Shown here: piece after piece, positions 35,135-44,054 of the stretch
Numbering within the stretch: the stretch's first letter is position 1
How the letters are laid out: the number at the start of each line of letters is the position of its first letter
DNA from: Sphingomonas aracearum
GTDB lineage: Bacteria; Pseudomonadota; Alphaproteobacteria; Sphingomonadales; Sphingomonadaceae
Length of the DNA: 64,000 bases
Reading direction: 5' to 3'
Assembly (NCBI RefSeq): GCF_003345355.1
Contig: NZ_QQNB01000002.1
Span: 434,001 to 498,000 of the forward strand
The notes under the pieces: model-generated
Database searches by the model: none
Seen by the model: only the letters and a program-made list of their open reading frames with translations
Told to the model about the DNA's origin: nothing
Made by a program: the position numbers and the translations under genes

Positions 35135-35485
35135 TCAGTTCTTCAACGGATCGTGCCCCCAGTTCATGAGGGAATAGCGCCAGTCGGAATGTTCCTTGTC
35201 CTCCGCGGGACCGCCCTGCGCCATGTGCCGGTGCACATAGCCGACCACCTTCTTCATGTGCGCATAGTCGTCGTCGGACAGGTCCGCCTGATGCGCGCGC
35301 TTGATCTCGACGATGCGCTTGCCGGACTTGTGCCCGACGCTCTCGCCGGAACCCTGGCCGTCCTCGCCCTTCCAGCCGACGCGCTTGCTGTCGTCGGTGT
35401 CGAGGAACTTCTCCAGCTCGGCGGGGGTCATGTTCACCGCGTCGTGGAAGTCGTCGCGGATCTTCTTGCGCTCGTCTGCATCCAT
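35135..35485 (-). CDS. DUF3140 family protein, probable general-stress gene
   Basis: 116 aa from MDADERKKIRDDFHDAVNMT (ATG at 35485). Shows the DUF3140 pattern: MTPAELEKFL, SVGHKSGKRIVEI, LSDDDYAHMKKVVGYVHRHM and WRYSLMNWGHDPLKN at the end. The family is small, soluble and of unknown function. A probable EcfG-type promoter lies upstream (35510-35535). Confidence 0.85.
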   Translation of the reverse strand: MDADERKKIRDDFHDAVNMTPAELEKFLDTDDSKRVGWKGEDGQGSGESVGHKSGKRIVEIKRAHQADLSDDDYAHMKKVVGYVHRHMAQGGPAEDKEHSDWRYSLMNWGHDPLKN

Positions 35486-35509
35486 CGCCGGCTCTCCTTC
35501 GAGAGAAGG

Positions 35510-35535
35510 AACGTCGCGACAGGCATCGGGTTTCC
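35510..35535 (-). promoter_or_regulatory. EcfG-like promoter (GGAAA-N17-CGTT)
   Basis: Minus strand GGAAA (35535-35531), 17 bases, CGTT (35513-35510), 24 bases from the start of the DUF3140 gene. One mismatch from the GGAAC consensus. Confidence 0.45.
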
Positions 35536-35542
35536 CGCCCCC

Positions 35543-35646
35543 GTCACCCCGGACTTGTTCCAGAGTCCACCATGTCGCGAACGCGGCGGCCACTCGCCGG
35601 GAGCGCGCCCCGCCGCCGAGTGGACCCCGGCACGAGGCCGGGGTGA
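35543..35646. repeat. REP-type palindromic repeat pair (family A)
   Basis: GTCACCCCGGACTTGTTCC at 35543-35561 and, inverted, GGACCCCGGCACGAGGCCGGGGTGAC ending at 35646 (arms quoted in part). The same arms recur at 53315-53419. Lies between the DUF3140 gene and lpdA. Confidence 0.65.
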
Positions 35647-35654
35647 CGTTTCGG

Positions 35655-37055
35655 CTAGATATGCAACGCCTTGCCATAGGCGCCGAGCACGCTTTCGTGC
35701 ATCGTCTCGCTGATCGTCGGGTGCGGAAACACCGTTTCCATCAGTTCGGCCTCGGTGGTCTCCAGCGTCTTGCCGACCGTGTAGCCCTGGATCATCTCGG
35801 TCACTTCGGCGCCGACCATGTGCGCGCCGAGCAGTTCGCCGGTCTTCGCGTCGAAGATCGTCTTGGTGAAGCCTTCCGCCTCGCCCAGCGCGATCGCCTT
35901 GCCGTTGCCGATGAACGGGAAGGTGCCGACCTTGACCTCATAGCCCAGCTCCTTCGCCTTCGCCTCGGTGAGGCCGACGCTGGCGATCTGCGGGTGGCAA
36001 TAGGTGCAGGCCGGAATGTTGCGCACGTCCATCGCATGCGGATGGCCGCCGGCGATCGCCTCGGCGGCGATGACGCCCTCGTGGCTGGCCTTGTGCGCGA
36101 GCCAGGGCGGCGCGGTGATGTCGCCGATCGCCCACAGCCCCTCAACGTTGGTGCGGCAATCGGGCGTGGTCTTCAGGAAGCCGCGATCGTCCATGGCGAC
36201 GCCCAGTTCCTTGAGGCCGAGATCCTCGGTATTCGGCACGATGCCCACCGCGACGATGACGTGGCTGAATTCCTGGACGGTTTCCTTGCCGTCCTTGTCC
36301 TTCAGCCTGGCGGTCACCTTGTCCGCCCCCACGTCCAGCCCGCTGATCCCCGCCTTGGTGAGGATCGTCATACCCTGCTTCTTCAGCGACTTTTCGAGAA
36401 AGGCGGAAACGTCCGCATCCTCCACCGGCACGATGCGGTCGAGCATCTCGACCACGGTCACCTCGGCACCCATGTCGTTGTAGAAGCTGGCGAACTCGAT
36501 GCCGATCGCGCCCGAGCCGATGACCAGCAGCTTGCTCGGCATCTCGGCCGGGGTCATCGCATGGCGATAGGTCCAGATGCGCTTGCCGTCCGACTTGGCG
36601 AAGGGCAGCTCGCGGGCGCGCGCGCCGGTGGCGACGATGATGTTCTTCGCCGACAGCTCCGTCGTCTTGCCGCCTTCCGCGGTGACGGTGAGGCCGCCCT
36701 TCCCGGTCAGCTTGCCGGTGCCCATGTGCACGGCGATCTTGTTCTTCTTCATCAGGTGCGTGACGCCCTGATTGAGCTGCTTGGCGACGCCACGCGAGCG
36801 CTTCACCACGGCGGCGAGATCGGCGGTGATGTTGTCCGCCGCCAGCCCGTAATCCTTGGCATGCTGCATGTAGTGCATGATCTCGGCCGAGCGCAGCAGC
36901 GCCTTGGTCGGGATGCAGCCCCAGTTGAGGCAGATGCCGCCGAGCAGCTCGCGCTCGACGATGGCGGTCTTCAGGCCGAGCTGCGACGCCCGGATCGCGG
37001 CCACATAGCCGCCGGGGCCGGAGCCGAGCACGATCACGTCATAGGTTTCAGCCAC
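35655..37055 (-). CDS. lpdA: Dihydrolipoyl dehydrogenase (E3)
   Basis: 466 aa. Reoxidises dihydrolipoamide in 2-oxoacid dehydrogenase complexes, passing electrons to NAD+. FAD motif VIVLGSGPGGYVAAIRASQL; redox disulfide GGICLNWGCIPTK; NAD site LLVIGSGAIGIEFASFYNDM; FAD segment LWAIGDIT; and the C-terminal His-Glu pair in FPHPTISETMHESV. Downstream of the E2 gene with two small genes between, so probably part of the pyruvate dehydrogenase cluster. Confidence 0.95.
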   Translation of the reverse strand: MAETYDVIVLGSGPGGYVAAIRASQLGLKTAIVERELLGGICLNWGCIPTKALLRSAEIMHYMQHAKDYGLAADNITADLAAVVKRSRGVAKQLNQGVTHLMKKNKIAVHMGTGKLTGKGGLTVTAEGGKTTELSAKNIIVATGARARELPFAKSDGKRIWTYRHAMTPAEMPSKLLVIGSGAIGIEFASFYNDMGAEVTVVEMLDRIVPVEDADVSAFLEKSLKKQGMTILTKAGISGLDVGADKVTARLKDKDGKETVQEFSHVIVAVGIVPNTEDLGLKELGVAMDDRGFLKTTPDCRTNVEGLWAIGDITAPPWLAHKASHEGVIAAEAIAGGHPHAMDVRNIPACTYCHPQIASVGLTEAKAKELGYEVKVGTFPFIGNGKAIALGEAEGFTKTIFDAKTGELLGAHMVGAEVTEMIQGYTVGKTLETTEAELMETVFPHPTISETMHESVLGAYGKALHI

Positions 37056-37076
37056 GATATACTCCTGGGGAAGAGA

Positions 37077-37475
37077 TCAGATTGCGGAAGCGTCGATCGC
37101 GCGCGGGCGCCGCGCCTCGTCGATCGCCACGAACACGAAGCGGGCCTGCGTCACGCGGCAGCGTTCCTCGACATGGCGGCCGCGGCGCCAGGCCTGGACG
37201 TCGATGGTCATGGACGTGCGGCCGGTCGCGACCAGATCGGCATAGACCGACACTTCGTCGCCGACCGCGACGGGCGCGTGGAACTTCATGCCCTCCACCG
37301 CGATGGTCACCGCACGACCGCGGGCATGGCGCGAGGCGACGAGGCCGGCCGCCATGTCCATCTGGCTCATCAGCCAGCCACCGAAGATGTCGCCGTAAGG
37401 GTTGGCGTCGGCGGGCATGGTGGTGACGCGGATCGCCGGTTCGCCGGCGGGCACGGGATCGATCAGGTCAGACAT
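37077..37475 (-). CDS. Acyl-CoA thioesterase (YciA/hotdog family)
   Basis: 132 aa from the ATG at 37475, which overlaps the stop of the upstream membrane-protein gene. Hotdog fold with RVTTMPADANPYGDIFGGWL (catalytic Asn/Asp region) and VEGMKFHAPVAVGDEVSVYA. Hydrolyses acyl-CoA esters; its place between E2 and E3 of pyruvate dehydrogenase suggests a role in CoA balance, by inference. Confidence 0.85.
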   Translation of the reverse strand: MSDLIDPVPAGEPAIRVTTMPADANPYGDIFGGWLMSQMDMAAGLVASRHARGRAVTIAVEGMKFHAPVAVGDEVSVYADLVATGRTSMTIDVQAWRRGRHVEERCRVTQARFVFVAIDEARRPRAIDASAI

Positions 37476-37701
37476 TGCCACGCAGCTTTCGCAGGGCGCC
37501 GTCGTCGCCATGATCGGCCCGCCAGGCGAGCAGCAGCGGGCGCACCGACCACAGCAGGACCACCAGCACGCACACGCCCGCCACGCGCCAGATGTCGACG
37601 CGGGCGAGCGGCACGCCCCAGGCCGCGGCCTTCGCCACGGCCATCGTGCCGATCACGCCGGCGAGAAGGTGCAACGCCTCGATCAGCGTGCGACGCGGCA
37701 T
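37468..37701 (-). CDS. Small membrane protein
   Basis: 77 aa with two hydrophobic segments, about residues 8-25 (ALHLLAGVIGTMAVAKAAA) and 40-58 (VAGVCVLVVLLWSVRPLLL), and a charged C-terminus. Located 16 bases after the E2 gene and overlapping the thioesterase start. Not recognised. Confidence 0.6.
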   Translation of the reverse strand: MPRRTLIEALHLLAGVIGTMAVAKAAAWGVPLARVDIWRVAGVCVLVVLLWSVRPLLLAWRADHGDDGALRKLRGNV

Positions 37702-37717
37702 CCTGCCCCCGCCCTCC

Positions 37718-39088
37718 TCAGGCGATCATGCCGAGCGGAGCCTCGACCAGCTCCTTGAACGCCTTCATCAGCTGCGCCCCGTCCGCCCCGTCGATCGCGC
37801 GGTGGTCGAAGCTGCCGGTCGCCGACATCACGGTGGCGATGCCCAGCGCATCGTCCACGATGTACGGCCGCTTCTCGCCCGCGCCGATCGCCAGGATCAT
37901 GCCCTGCGGCGGGTTGATGACGGCCTCGAACTGCTTGATGCCGAACATGCCCATGTTGGACAGGCTGGCGGTGCCGCCCTGATATTCCTCGGGCTTCAGC
38001 TTGCCTTCCTTGGCGCGGCCGGCAAGCTCCTTCATCTGGGTGGAGATGGACGACGGCGAAGCATTGGCGGCATCGCGGATGATCGGGGTGATGAGGCCGG
38101 TGGGCGTCGACACCGCCACCGACACGTCCGCGCGCTTGTAGCTGACCAGGCTGTCGCCGGTGAAGGTGACGTTGCACTTGGGCGTCGCCTCCAGCGCCAC
38201 GCCCAGCGCCTTGATGAGCAGATCGTTGACCGACAGCTTCACGCCGCGCGCTTCCAGCGCCTTGTTGAGGTCGCCGCGCAGCTTGAGCAGCGCGTCCAGG
38301 CGGATGTCCACGGTGAGGTAGATGTGCGGGACCGTCTGCTTCGACTCGGTGAGCCGGCGGGCGATCGTCTTACGGATGTTGGAAAGCTTCTCGACCTCGT
38401 GCGGGATGCTTTCGTCCCACCAGACCTTGGCCGGGGCGGGCGCGGCGGCCGGGGCGGCCTGCGGCGCGGCGGCGGGCGCCTCGGCTGCCTTCTGCGCGGG
38501 AGCGGCGGCGCCCGGCTGGGCGCCTTCCACGTCCGCCTTGACGATGCGCCCGTTCGGGCCGGAGCCGGACACGCCGGACAGCTCGATGCCCTTGTCGGCG
38601 GCGATGCGGCGGGCGAGCGGGCTTGCCTTCACGCGCTCGCCGGAGGACGCCGGCGCAGCGGCGGGCGACGGAGCCGGAGCCGAAGTCGGTGCGGAGGAAC
38701 CGCCGGTGCTGTTCTGGGGAGCAAGGCCGTGATCCTCGGCCATCTCCTTGGTGCGTCCGAGCGTGTCGCCCTGCTGCGCGGCGGGCGCGTCCTGCTTGGG
38801 CGCTTCGGCCTTTGGCTCGGACGAGGCGGCAGCGGAGACGTCCTCGCCTTCGCCCGCGAGCAGCGCGATCACCGCGCCGACCTTCACGCCGTCGGTGCCC
38901 TCCGCCACGGTGATCCTGGCGATGGTGCCCTCGTCGACGGCCTCGAACTCCATGGTCGCCTTGTCGGTCTCGATCTCGGCCATGATGTCGCCGGACTTGA
39001 CCTGGTCGCCTTCCTTGACGAGCCACTTGGCCAAGGTGCCCTCCTCCATGGTCGGAGACAGCGCAGGCATCTTGATCTCGATGGGCAT
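37718..39088 (-). CDS. pdhC: Dihydrolipoamide acetyltransferase, pyruvate dehydrogenase E2
   Basis: 456 aa from [20 protein letters not shown] (ATG at 39088). One lipoyl domain with the lipoylated Lys in [17 protein letters not shown]; an Ala/Pro-rich hinge; the peripheral-subunit-binding domain ([33 protein letters not shown]); and the catalytic domain ending [20 protein letters not shown] with the His and Asp of the active site. E1 genes are not in the window next to it. Confidence 0.93.
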   Translation of the reverse strand: MPIEIKMPALSPTMEEGTLAKWLVKEGDQVKSGDIMAEIETDKATMEFEAVDEGTIARITVAEGTDGVKVGAVIALLAGEGEDVSAAASSEPKAEAPKQDAPAAQQGDTLGRTKEMAEDHGLAPQNSTGGSSAPTSAPAPSPAAAPASSGERVKASPLARRIAADKGIELSGVSGSGPNGRIVKADVEGAQPGAAAPAQKAAEAPAAAPQAAPAAAPAPAKVWWDESIPHEVEKLSNIRKTIARRLTESKQTVPHIYLTVDIRLDALLKLRGDLNKALEARGVKLSVNDLLIKALGVALEATPKCNVTFTGDSLVSYKRADVSVAVSTPTGLITPIIRDAANASPSSISTQMKELAGRAKEGKLKPEEYQGGTASLSNMGMFGIKQFEAVINPPQGMILAIGAGEKRPYIVDDALGIATVMSATGSFDHRAIDGADGAQLMKAFKELVEAPLGMIA

Positions 39089-39242
39089 GAACGTCCTCTT
39101 GATTCCCGGGGAGGGGTGGCGCTCCTCTTCGCCTCCGGACCCCTGCGGGTCAAGGTCTGCGACGGGCTTCCATCCGGGCGGCACTTGCGCTCGGCGCATG
39201 CGCACGCCACCGTCACCTCCGGTTGACGAACGGGAAACGACG

Positions 39243-39695
39243 ATGCGCATCTATCTGGTGGTGGTGGACGACAGCCCGGAAGCGGGGATCGCCCTGCGCT
39301 TCGCGGCCCGCCGCGCGGTGAAGACGGGCGGCGGGGTGGAGATCCTGTCCGTGCTGCCGCCCGCCGAGTTCGTCGGCTGGGGTGGCGTGCAGGCGACGAT
39401 CGAGGAAGAGCAGCGGCAGCAGGCCGAGGCGCTGGTGGCCAGCGCCGCCGGGGCGATCCTGGCGGAATCCGGGCTGCATCCCTCCATCACGCTGAAACAG
39501 GGCGAGGCGGCGAAGATCGTGCGCGAGCATCTCGCCGCCCATGCGGAGATCGCCGCCCTGGTGCTCGGCGCCTCCGCCACCGGCGCCCCCGGGCCGCTGG
39601 TCGCGCATTTCGCGGCCGATGCGGGCGCCCTGCCGGTGCCGCTGATGATCGTTCCGGGCGGGCTGGACCAGGACGCGATCGACCGGCTCAGCTGA
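39243..39695 (+). CDS. Universal stress protein family protein
   Basis: 150 aa. Begins [20 protein letters not shown], then [20 protein letters not shown]; ends with [20 protein letters not shown] and a last strand (VPLMIVPGG), the normal UspA-like nucleotide-binding arrangement. Divergent from pdhC across 154 bases. Overlaps the next gene by one base. Confidence 0.8.
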   Translation: MRIYLVVVDDSPEAGIALRFAARRAVKTGGGVEILSVLPPAEFVGWGGVQATIEEEQRQQAEALVASAAGAILAESGLHPSITLKQGEAAKIVREHLAAHAEIAALVLGASATGAPGPLVAHFAADAGALPVPLMIVPGGLDQDAIDRLS

Positions 39696-40174
39696 TGCTG
39701 GCGGCGCTGCTGCTGCAACTGGCGGCTCCGGAGGCGGCCAGCCCGCGCGCGGCGGTGGCCGCCGAGATGACGCGCATCGCGGAAGGCTGCAGCGGCTGTC
39801 TGGTGGTGGCGAACATCGCGCGCACTTCGGAAGGCCGCGAGGTGGTCGATCTGCTCGGTTTCCAGCAAGGGCCAGAGGCGAAGCGGATCGTGCTGGTCAC
39901 CGCACCGGCAGGCGACGGCGCGGCGACAAGCGCGCTGCTGGCGGCGGCCGGCACACTGTCGTCCGAGCGCTTCGGCCCGACCATCGTCTTCGCGCTGGTG
40001 GACGGGGCGGCTGGGGACGCCCTGCTCGGCGATGTCGCGCGCTCGCGCAACTGGACGATCGTGGCGGCGCTGCCGGCGATGGCGGGCACGGCGGCGATCC
40101 GCGCGGCAGCGACGGGGGCGCAGCGGCCGGCGACGCCCCCCGCGCCGCCAGCCGCCCCCGCTCCGAAGAGCTAG
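39695..40174 (+). CDS. Hypothetical exported protein
   Basis: 159 aa. A short hydrophobic N-terminus ([20 protein letters not shown]) could be a signal. The body has AEGCSGCLVVANIARTSEGR and RFGPTIVFALVDGAAGDALL; the C-terminus is Ala/Pro-rich. The start overlaps the universal stress gene (TGATG). No family recognised. Confidence 0.55.
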   Translation: MLAALLLQLAAPEAASPRAAVAAEMTRIAEGCSGCLVVANIARTSEGREVVDLLGFQQGPEAKRIVLVTAPAGDGAATSALLAAAGTLSSERFGPTIVFALVDGAAGDALLGDVARSRNWTIVAALPAMAGTAAIRAAATGAQRPATPPAPPAAPAPKS

Positions 40175-40184
40175 ACCAAAAGCC

Positions 40185-41414
40185 TCAGCAGCTCGGGCGG
40201 CAGGAGCAGGTGCAGATCGTCTTGGTCTTGGTGGGACGCCACACCTTCTTCGCGCGATACTTCACGCGGGGCGCGACGCGCTCCTCCACATAGGTGGTGG
40301 TGGTCGTTTCCGTGACGACCGGCGCCAGCGTGGTCACCGTGGTGGTGACGGGCGGGTACCAATAGCCGCCCGCGACATAGCCGCGCGACACGGTGGTGTA
40401 GCTGGTGCTGCCCGACGCGCTGCCGGCATAGGTGCCGCCGGACTGCACCACCTCGGCCGGAGGCGCATAGGCGACCGGCGGCGGCGCATAGCCGGCACCA
40501 TAGCCCGGCGCGGGCGGCGCGTAACGGCCCTGCGGGTACGCGGCGGGAGGCGGCGGGTAGCCCGCGCCATAGCCCGGAGCGGGCCGGCTGCGCTTGTCCT
40601 CGGCCTTGTCGATCGCCATGCCGGCAACCGCACCGACGCCGGCGCCGATCAGCGTGCCGCCCAGGCGATTGCCGCGACCGGCGATCAGGTTGCCCGCGAC
40701 GCCCCCGGCGATGCCGCCGACCACGGCGCCGCCGACGCCGTTGTCCTCGCGCTGGTAATAGCCGGCTGGCGGCGGGGGCGCGCGATCGGGCGCGACCGGA
40801 TAGTCGTCGCCGTCGGCATAGGCATAGCCCTGGTCGACGCCCCCATAGCTGCCATCGGCATAGGCATAGCCGTCGTCATAGCGATCCCAATCGACACCGC
40901 TGACCGAGTCCCACACCTGCCCGCGGCCGTCGACCAGCACGGCGTCGTCGTAATAGCGGCTCCAGCTATAGCCGTACGGCGGCGCCGCCAGGCCGTAGGC
41001 GCCGAAGTCCGCGATGTACCAGCTGGGCGAGATCCAATAGCTCGGCAGCGTCCAGCCGCGCACCGGGCGGCGATACGCGCCCCAGCCGCCCGGCGCGCGC
41101 ATCCCGCCATACCAGTGCCCGCCGATCTGGCCGCCCCAGCGATGGCCGCCATGGTTGGCGATCGGCGTGCCCGGACGGACCGTGCCGCCGGGGTGCCCCT
41201 GCCAGGTTCCGCCCGGACGACCCTGCCAGGTGCCTCCCGGGCGCCCCTGCCAGGTTCCGCCCGGGCGGGCGGGGATCGGGTGCGCCTGCATGCCGCCGCC
41301 CACCATGCCGGCCGGGCGCGGCGCGCCGCCCGTGCGCGGGCCGCCGGGGTTCGCTTCCGCCGGCGCCGCTGCCAGCATCGTCATCGCGATGGACGCGACG
41401 GTGAGGGTCTTCAT
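40185..41414 (-). CDS. RcnB-like exported protein with glycine-zipper region
   Basis: 409 aa from MKTLTVASIAMTMLAAAPAE (signal peptide to about residue 21). Three copies of GGTWQGRP-type repeats (about 52-75); an RcnB-like segment (SYWISPSWYIADFGAYGLAA, YGYSWSRYYDDAVLVDGRGQ); Tyr/Asp repeats (YADGSYGG); a glycine-zipper stretch (VGGAVVGGIAGGVAGNLIAG); Pro/Tyr repeats; and a Cys-rich end CTCSCRPSC. Upstream RcnB relatives are periplasmic. The combination suggests an envelope protein; precise role unknown. Confidence 0.7.
   Translation of the reverse strand: MKTLTVASIAMTMLAAAPAEANPGGPRTGGAPRPAGMVGGGMQAHPIPARPGGTWQGRPGGTWQGRPGGTWQGHPGGTVRPGTPIANHGGHRWGGQIGGHWYGGMRAPGGWGAYRRPVRGWTLPSYWISPSWYIADFGAYGLAAPPYGYSWSRYYDDAVLVDGRGQVWDSVSGVDWDRYDDGYAYADGSYGGVDQGYAYADGDDYPVAPDRAPPPPAGYYQREDNGVGGAVVGGIAGGVAGNLIAGRGNRLGGTLIGAGVGAVAGMAIDKAEDKRSRPAPGYGAGYPPPPAAYPQGRYAPPAPGYGAGYAPPPVAYAPPAEVVQSGGTYAGSASGSTSYTTVSRGYVAGGYWYPPVTTTVTTLAPVVTETTTTTYVEERVAPRVKYRAKKVWRPTKTKTICTCSCRPSC
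41193..41270 (-). repeat. Three tandem 24-bp repeats coding GGTWQGRP units
   Basis: The unit CCTGCCAGGTTCCGCCCGG (partial) recurs three times with one or two changes per copy inside the RcnB-like gene. Confidence 0.8.
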
Positions 41415-41538
41415 GGTTTCCGCACTCCCTGCCTTGGCGTACCGCCCCCGCGCTCGCCTGGTTCTTAACGCCCCCGTTACCATTTCGGACGCAGGCGAGC
41501 GAGTCCAGCGATAGCCTTAACGGCCGTCCCGATCTGGG

Positions 41539-42024
41539 TCAGGCGGCGATGCGGGGCGCAAGCAGGGTCATCAGCGCCTCGCACCCGGCCGCGTCCTCGG
41601 CATCGAAACGGCCGGCCGAGGGGCTGTCGAGATCGAGCACGCCGAGCAGGCGGCCCTCGTGCACGATCGGCACGACGAGTTCGGATGCGCTCGCCGCGTC
41701 GCACGCGATGTGGCCGGGAAAGGCATGCACGTCGGCCACCAGCTGCGTGGTGCGGGTGGCGGCGGCGGCGCCGCACACGCCCTTGCCGAGCGGAATGCGG
41801 ATGCAGGCGGCCTTGCCCTGGAACGGGCCGAGCACCAGTCCATCGCCGACCATGCGGTAGAAACCGGACCAGTTGAGGTCGGGCAGATACTGCCAGATCA
41901 GCGCGGCGGCGTTGGCCATGTTGGCGATCGCGTCCGGCTCGTCCGCGGTGAGCGCGTCGAGCGCGGCGTGGAGGTCGTGATGAAGCTCGGCCTTGGAGCC
42001 GGCGGCGATGTCGAACTGGTACAT
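41539..42024 (-). CDS. msrC: Free methionine-(R)-sulfoxide reductase, GAF domain
   Basis: 161 aa from MYQFDIAAGSKAELHHDLHA. Reduces free Met-R-sulfoxide with thioredoxin. The conserved fRMsr pattern is visible: NWSGFYRM, GPFQGKAACIRIPLGKGVCG with two Cys, and VHAFPGHIACDAASASELVV with the third Cys. Length normal for the family. Tandem with the ArfB gene upstream, 28 bases apart. Confidence 0.92.
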   Translation of the reverse strand: MYQFDIAAGSKAELHHDLHAALDALTADEPDAIANMANAAALIWQYLPDLNWSGFYRMVGDGLVLGPFQGKAACIRIPLGKGVCGAAAATRTTQLVADVHAFPGHIACDAASASELVVPIVHEGRLLGVLDLDSPSAGRFDAEDAAGCEALMTLLAPRIAA

Positions 42025-42052
42025 GGCCGCGCAGATAGGAGCGCCGCCGGCG

Positions 42053-42451
42053 TCAGTCGAGATGCACCTTGCCGCGGCCGGCCTTGATCGTGCTTCGCCC
42101 TTTCTTCGCATCCACCCGTCGCGCCTTGGCCGCGCGGCTCGGCTTGGTGGCGACGCGGCGCGCCTGCCGCTCGTGCGCCTTGTCGAGCAGCTCGGCCAGG
42201 CGCGCGCGCGCGTCCTCGCGGTTCGCCTCCTGCGTGCGATACCGGCGCGCGGTGAGCACCAGCGTGCCGCCGGAGGTGAGCCGGCTGCCGGCGAGCACCT
42301 TGAGCTGCTGATAGGCATAAGGCGGCAGGCCGAGGCGAAACACGTCCACCCGCAGCTGCACCGCGGTGGCGACCTTGTTGACGTTCTGCCCGCCCGGGCC
42401 GGTCGCGGCGAGGAAGCGCTCCTCGATCGCGTCCTCCGGCACGTCACGCAT
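42053..42451 (-). CDS. arfB: Alternative ribosome-rescue factor / peptidyl-tRNA hydrolase ArfB (YaeJ)
   Basis: 132 aa from MRDVPEDAIEERFLAATGPG. The GGQ catalytic motif is in ATGPGGQNVNKVATAVQLRV. The C-terminal tail is Lys/Arg-rich (RVATKPSRAAKARRVDAKKG), which in ArfB enters the empty mRNA channel of stalled ribosomes. The start overlaps the end of the pseudouridine synthase gene by 8 bases. Confidence 0.92.
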   Translation of the reverse strand: MRDVPEDAIEERFLAATGPGGQNVNKVATAVQLRVDVFRLGLPPYAYQQLKVLAGSRLTSGGTLVLTARRYRTQEANREDARARLAELLDKAHERQARRVATKPSRAAKARRVDAKKGRSTIKAGRGKVHLD

Positions 42452-43106
42452 CGACAGGGTCGGGGGCGAACCCGGCGGCAACGAAGCGCTCGGGCGTGGG
42501 CGCGACGGCGTGGACCGGCTCCTTGCCCTCGCGCGGCACGGTGAGTTCGGCGGCGTGGAGCATCAGCGGCCCCTGCCCCTGCCCGTAGACCGGATCGCCG
42601 AGCACCGGCGCGCCGAGCCCTTCGGCGGCGTGGACGCGGATCTGGTGCGTACGGCCGGTCTCCGGGCGCAGTTCCACCAGCGCGCGGCCGTCCGCCACGC
42701 GCAGAACGCGCCAGGCCGTGCGCGCGGACTTGCCGGAGGGGTCGCCCGTCATGCGCCAGCCCGCCTCGCGGGTGCTGACCTTGGCGAGCGGCAGGTCGAT
42801 CATGCCTTCCTCGCCGGAAGGAATGCCGTCGAGCACCGCGATGTAGCGCTTCTGCACCAGCCCCTGCTCGAACGCCTGCTGGAGCCGGGCATGCGCCTTG
42901 GGATTGCGCGACAGGAGGAGACAGCCGGAGGTGTCGCGGTCCAGCCGGTGCACCGGCACCGGCCAGCGCTTGAAGCCGAAGGTGAGGCCGGCGAGGTGAT
43001 TGTCGAGGCTGATGCCGCCGTTGCGCGGCGGATCGACGGGGAGGCCGGCGGGCTTGTCGATCACCAGCGCCTCGCCGTCGAGGAAAAGAACATTGTTTGC
43101 GAGCAT
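42444..43106 (-). CDS. RluA-family pseudouridine synthase
   Basis: 220 aa. Catalytic Asp in VPVHRLDRDTSGCLLLSRNP; further family motifs KPAGLPVDP and LRPETGRTHQIRVHAA. No S4 domain, so a short RluA-type enzyme; the RNA target (rRNA or tRNA) cannot be told from the sequence. Divergent from the M15 peptidase gene with only 29 bases between the chosen starts. Confidence 0.9.
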   Translation of the reverse strand: MLANNVLFLDGEALVIDKPAGLPVDPPRNGGISLDNHLAGLTFGFKRWPVPVHRLDRDTSGCLLLSRNPKAHARLQQAFEQGLVQKRYIAVLDGIPSGEEGMIDLPLAKVSTREAGWRMTGDPSGKSARTAWRVLRVADGRALVELRPETGRTHQIRVHAAEGLGAPVLGDPVYGQGQGPLMLHAAELTVPREGKEPVHAVAPTPERFVAAGFAPDPVDA

Positions 43107-43135
43107 CGCAACGCCTTGCCATTCCCTTGCCCGTC

Positions 43136-44050
43136 ATGCCAGACCTCCTGCTGGCTATGCGCGGAATGATCGGGGGAATCGGCAGGCTGTTTGCCTGGGC
43201 GGCGGCGTTGCTGCCCACCGCGTCGGCGCAGGCGCATGTCGGCGCGATCCTGCTGTGCACGGCGCAGTTCGTCGCGCCGGGCGGCGACGGCCGGTTGCTC
43301 GGCCACCTGCCCTATGCCGAGGCGCCGTCGTGGCAGCTCGTCGCGATCCCGGGCTTCGGCTACAGCAAGGAATGCCGCGTGCACCGCGACATGGCGCCGG
43401 ACCTCCTGCGCCTGCTTGAAGCGGCCAACCAAGTGCCGGAGGTGAAGGGCCGGCTGTTCGGCATCTCCTGCCATCGGTCGGTCGCCTATCAGAGCCAGGT
43501 GTTCTGCCGCGGGGTGGACGCCTGCCATGACGCGGCGGCGCGGGCGCGGTCCTCCGGGCCGCCCGGGTTCAGCGAGCACGCCACCGGCTATGCGCTGGAC
43601 TTTGCGGTGGCGGACCGGGGGTGCGCGGTGCTGAGCCCGTGCCTGGCGAACACGCCGGCGGGGCGCTGGCTGATCGCCAACGGCCCGCGCTTCGGGTTCG
43701 AGATGTCGTTCCCGCACGACAATGCGCAGGGCGTCACCTGGGAGCCGTGGCACTGGCGCTGGGTCGGCTATGCGATCACCGAGCCCGGCGCGGCGGCGGC
43801 GCGGGTGACGTTCGTGCGCGCGCGGCGGCAGTTCCCCGGCGAGCCGCGGGTGAACGATGCGGGCGACCGCTGGATCCAGGCGGTGCGGCTGAGCACGGGA
43901 ACGCCGCTGACCGGGTGGCGGGCACCCGCGGCGATGCCCGCGCCGGTTCCGACGCCGGCTCCCACGCCCCCTCCCACGCCATCGCCGTGGCGCAGCCCGG
44001 TGCCGACCGCGACGCCCACACCGTGGCGCAGCCCGGTGCCGGTGCGCTGA
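43136..44050 (+). CDS. M15-family D-alanyl-D-alanine carboxypeptidase (VanY-like), exported
   Basis: 304 aa from ATG 43136 (ATG 43157 is equally possible; no clear ribosome site for either). Signal-like N-terminus ending PTASAQA. Zinc site: SEHATGYALDF (His and Asp) and EPWHWRW (His), plus ISCHRSVAYQSQVFCRG. Trims peptidoglycan stems. The C-terminal 45 residues are Pro-rich with two PTPWRSPVP-like units, probably a wall- or membrane-proximal tail. Confidence 0.85.
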   Translation: MPDLLLAMRGMIGGIGRLFAWAAALLPTASAQAHVGAILLCTAQFVAPGGDGRLLGHLPYAEAPSWQLVAIPGFGYSKECRVHRDMAPDLLRLLEAANQVPEVKGRLFGISCHRSVAYQSQVFCRGVDACHDAAARARSSGPPGFSEHATGYALDFAVADRGCAVLSPCLANTPAGRWLIANGPRFGFEMSFPHDNAQGVTWEPWHWRWVGYAITEPGAAAARVTFVRARRQFPGEPRVNDAGDRWIQAVRLSTGTPLTGWRAPAAMPAPVPTPAPTPPPTPSPWRSPVPTATPTPWRSPVPVR

Positions 44051-44054
44051 TCCG

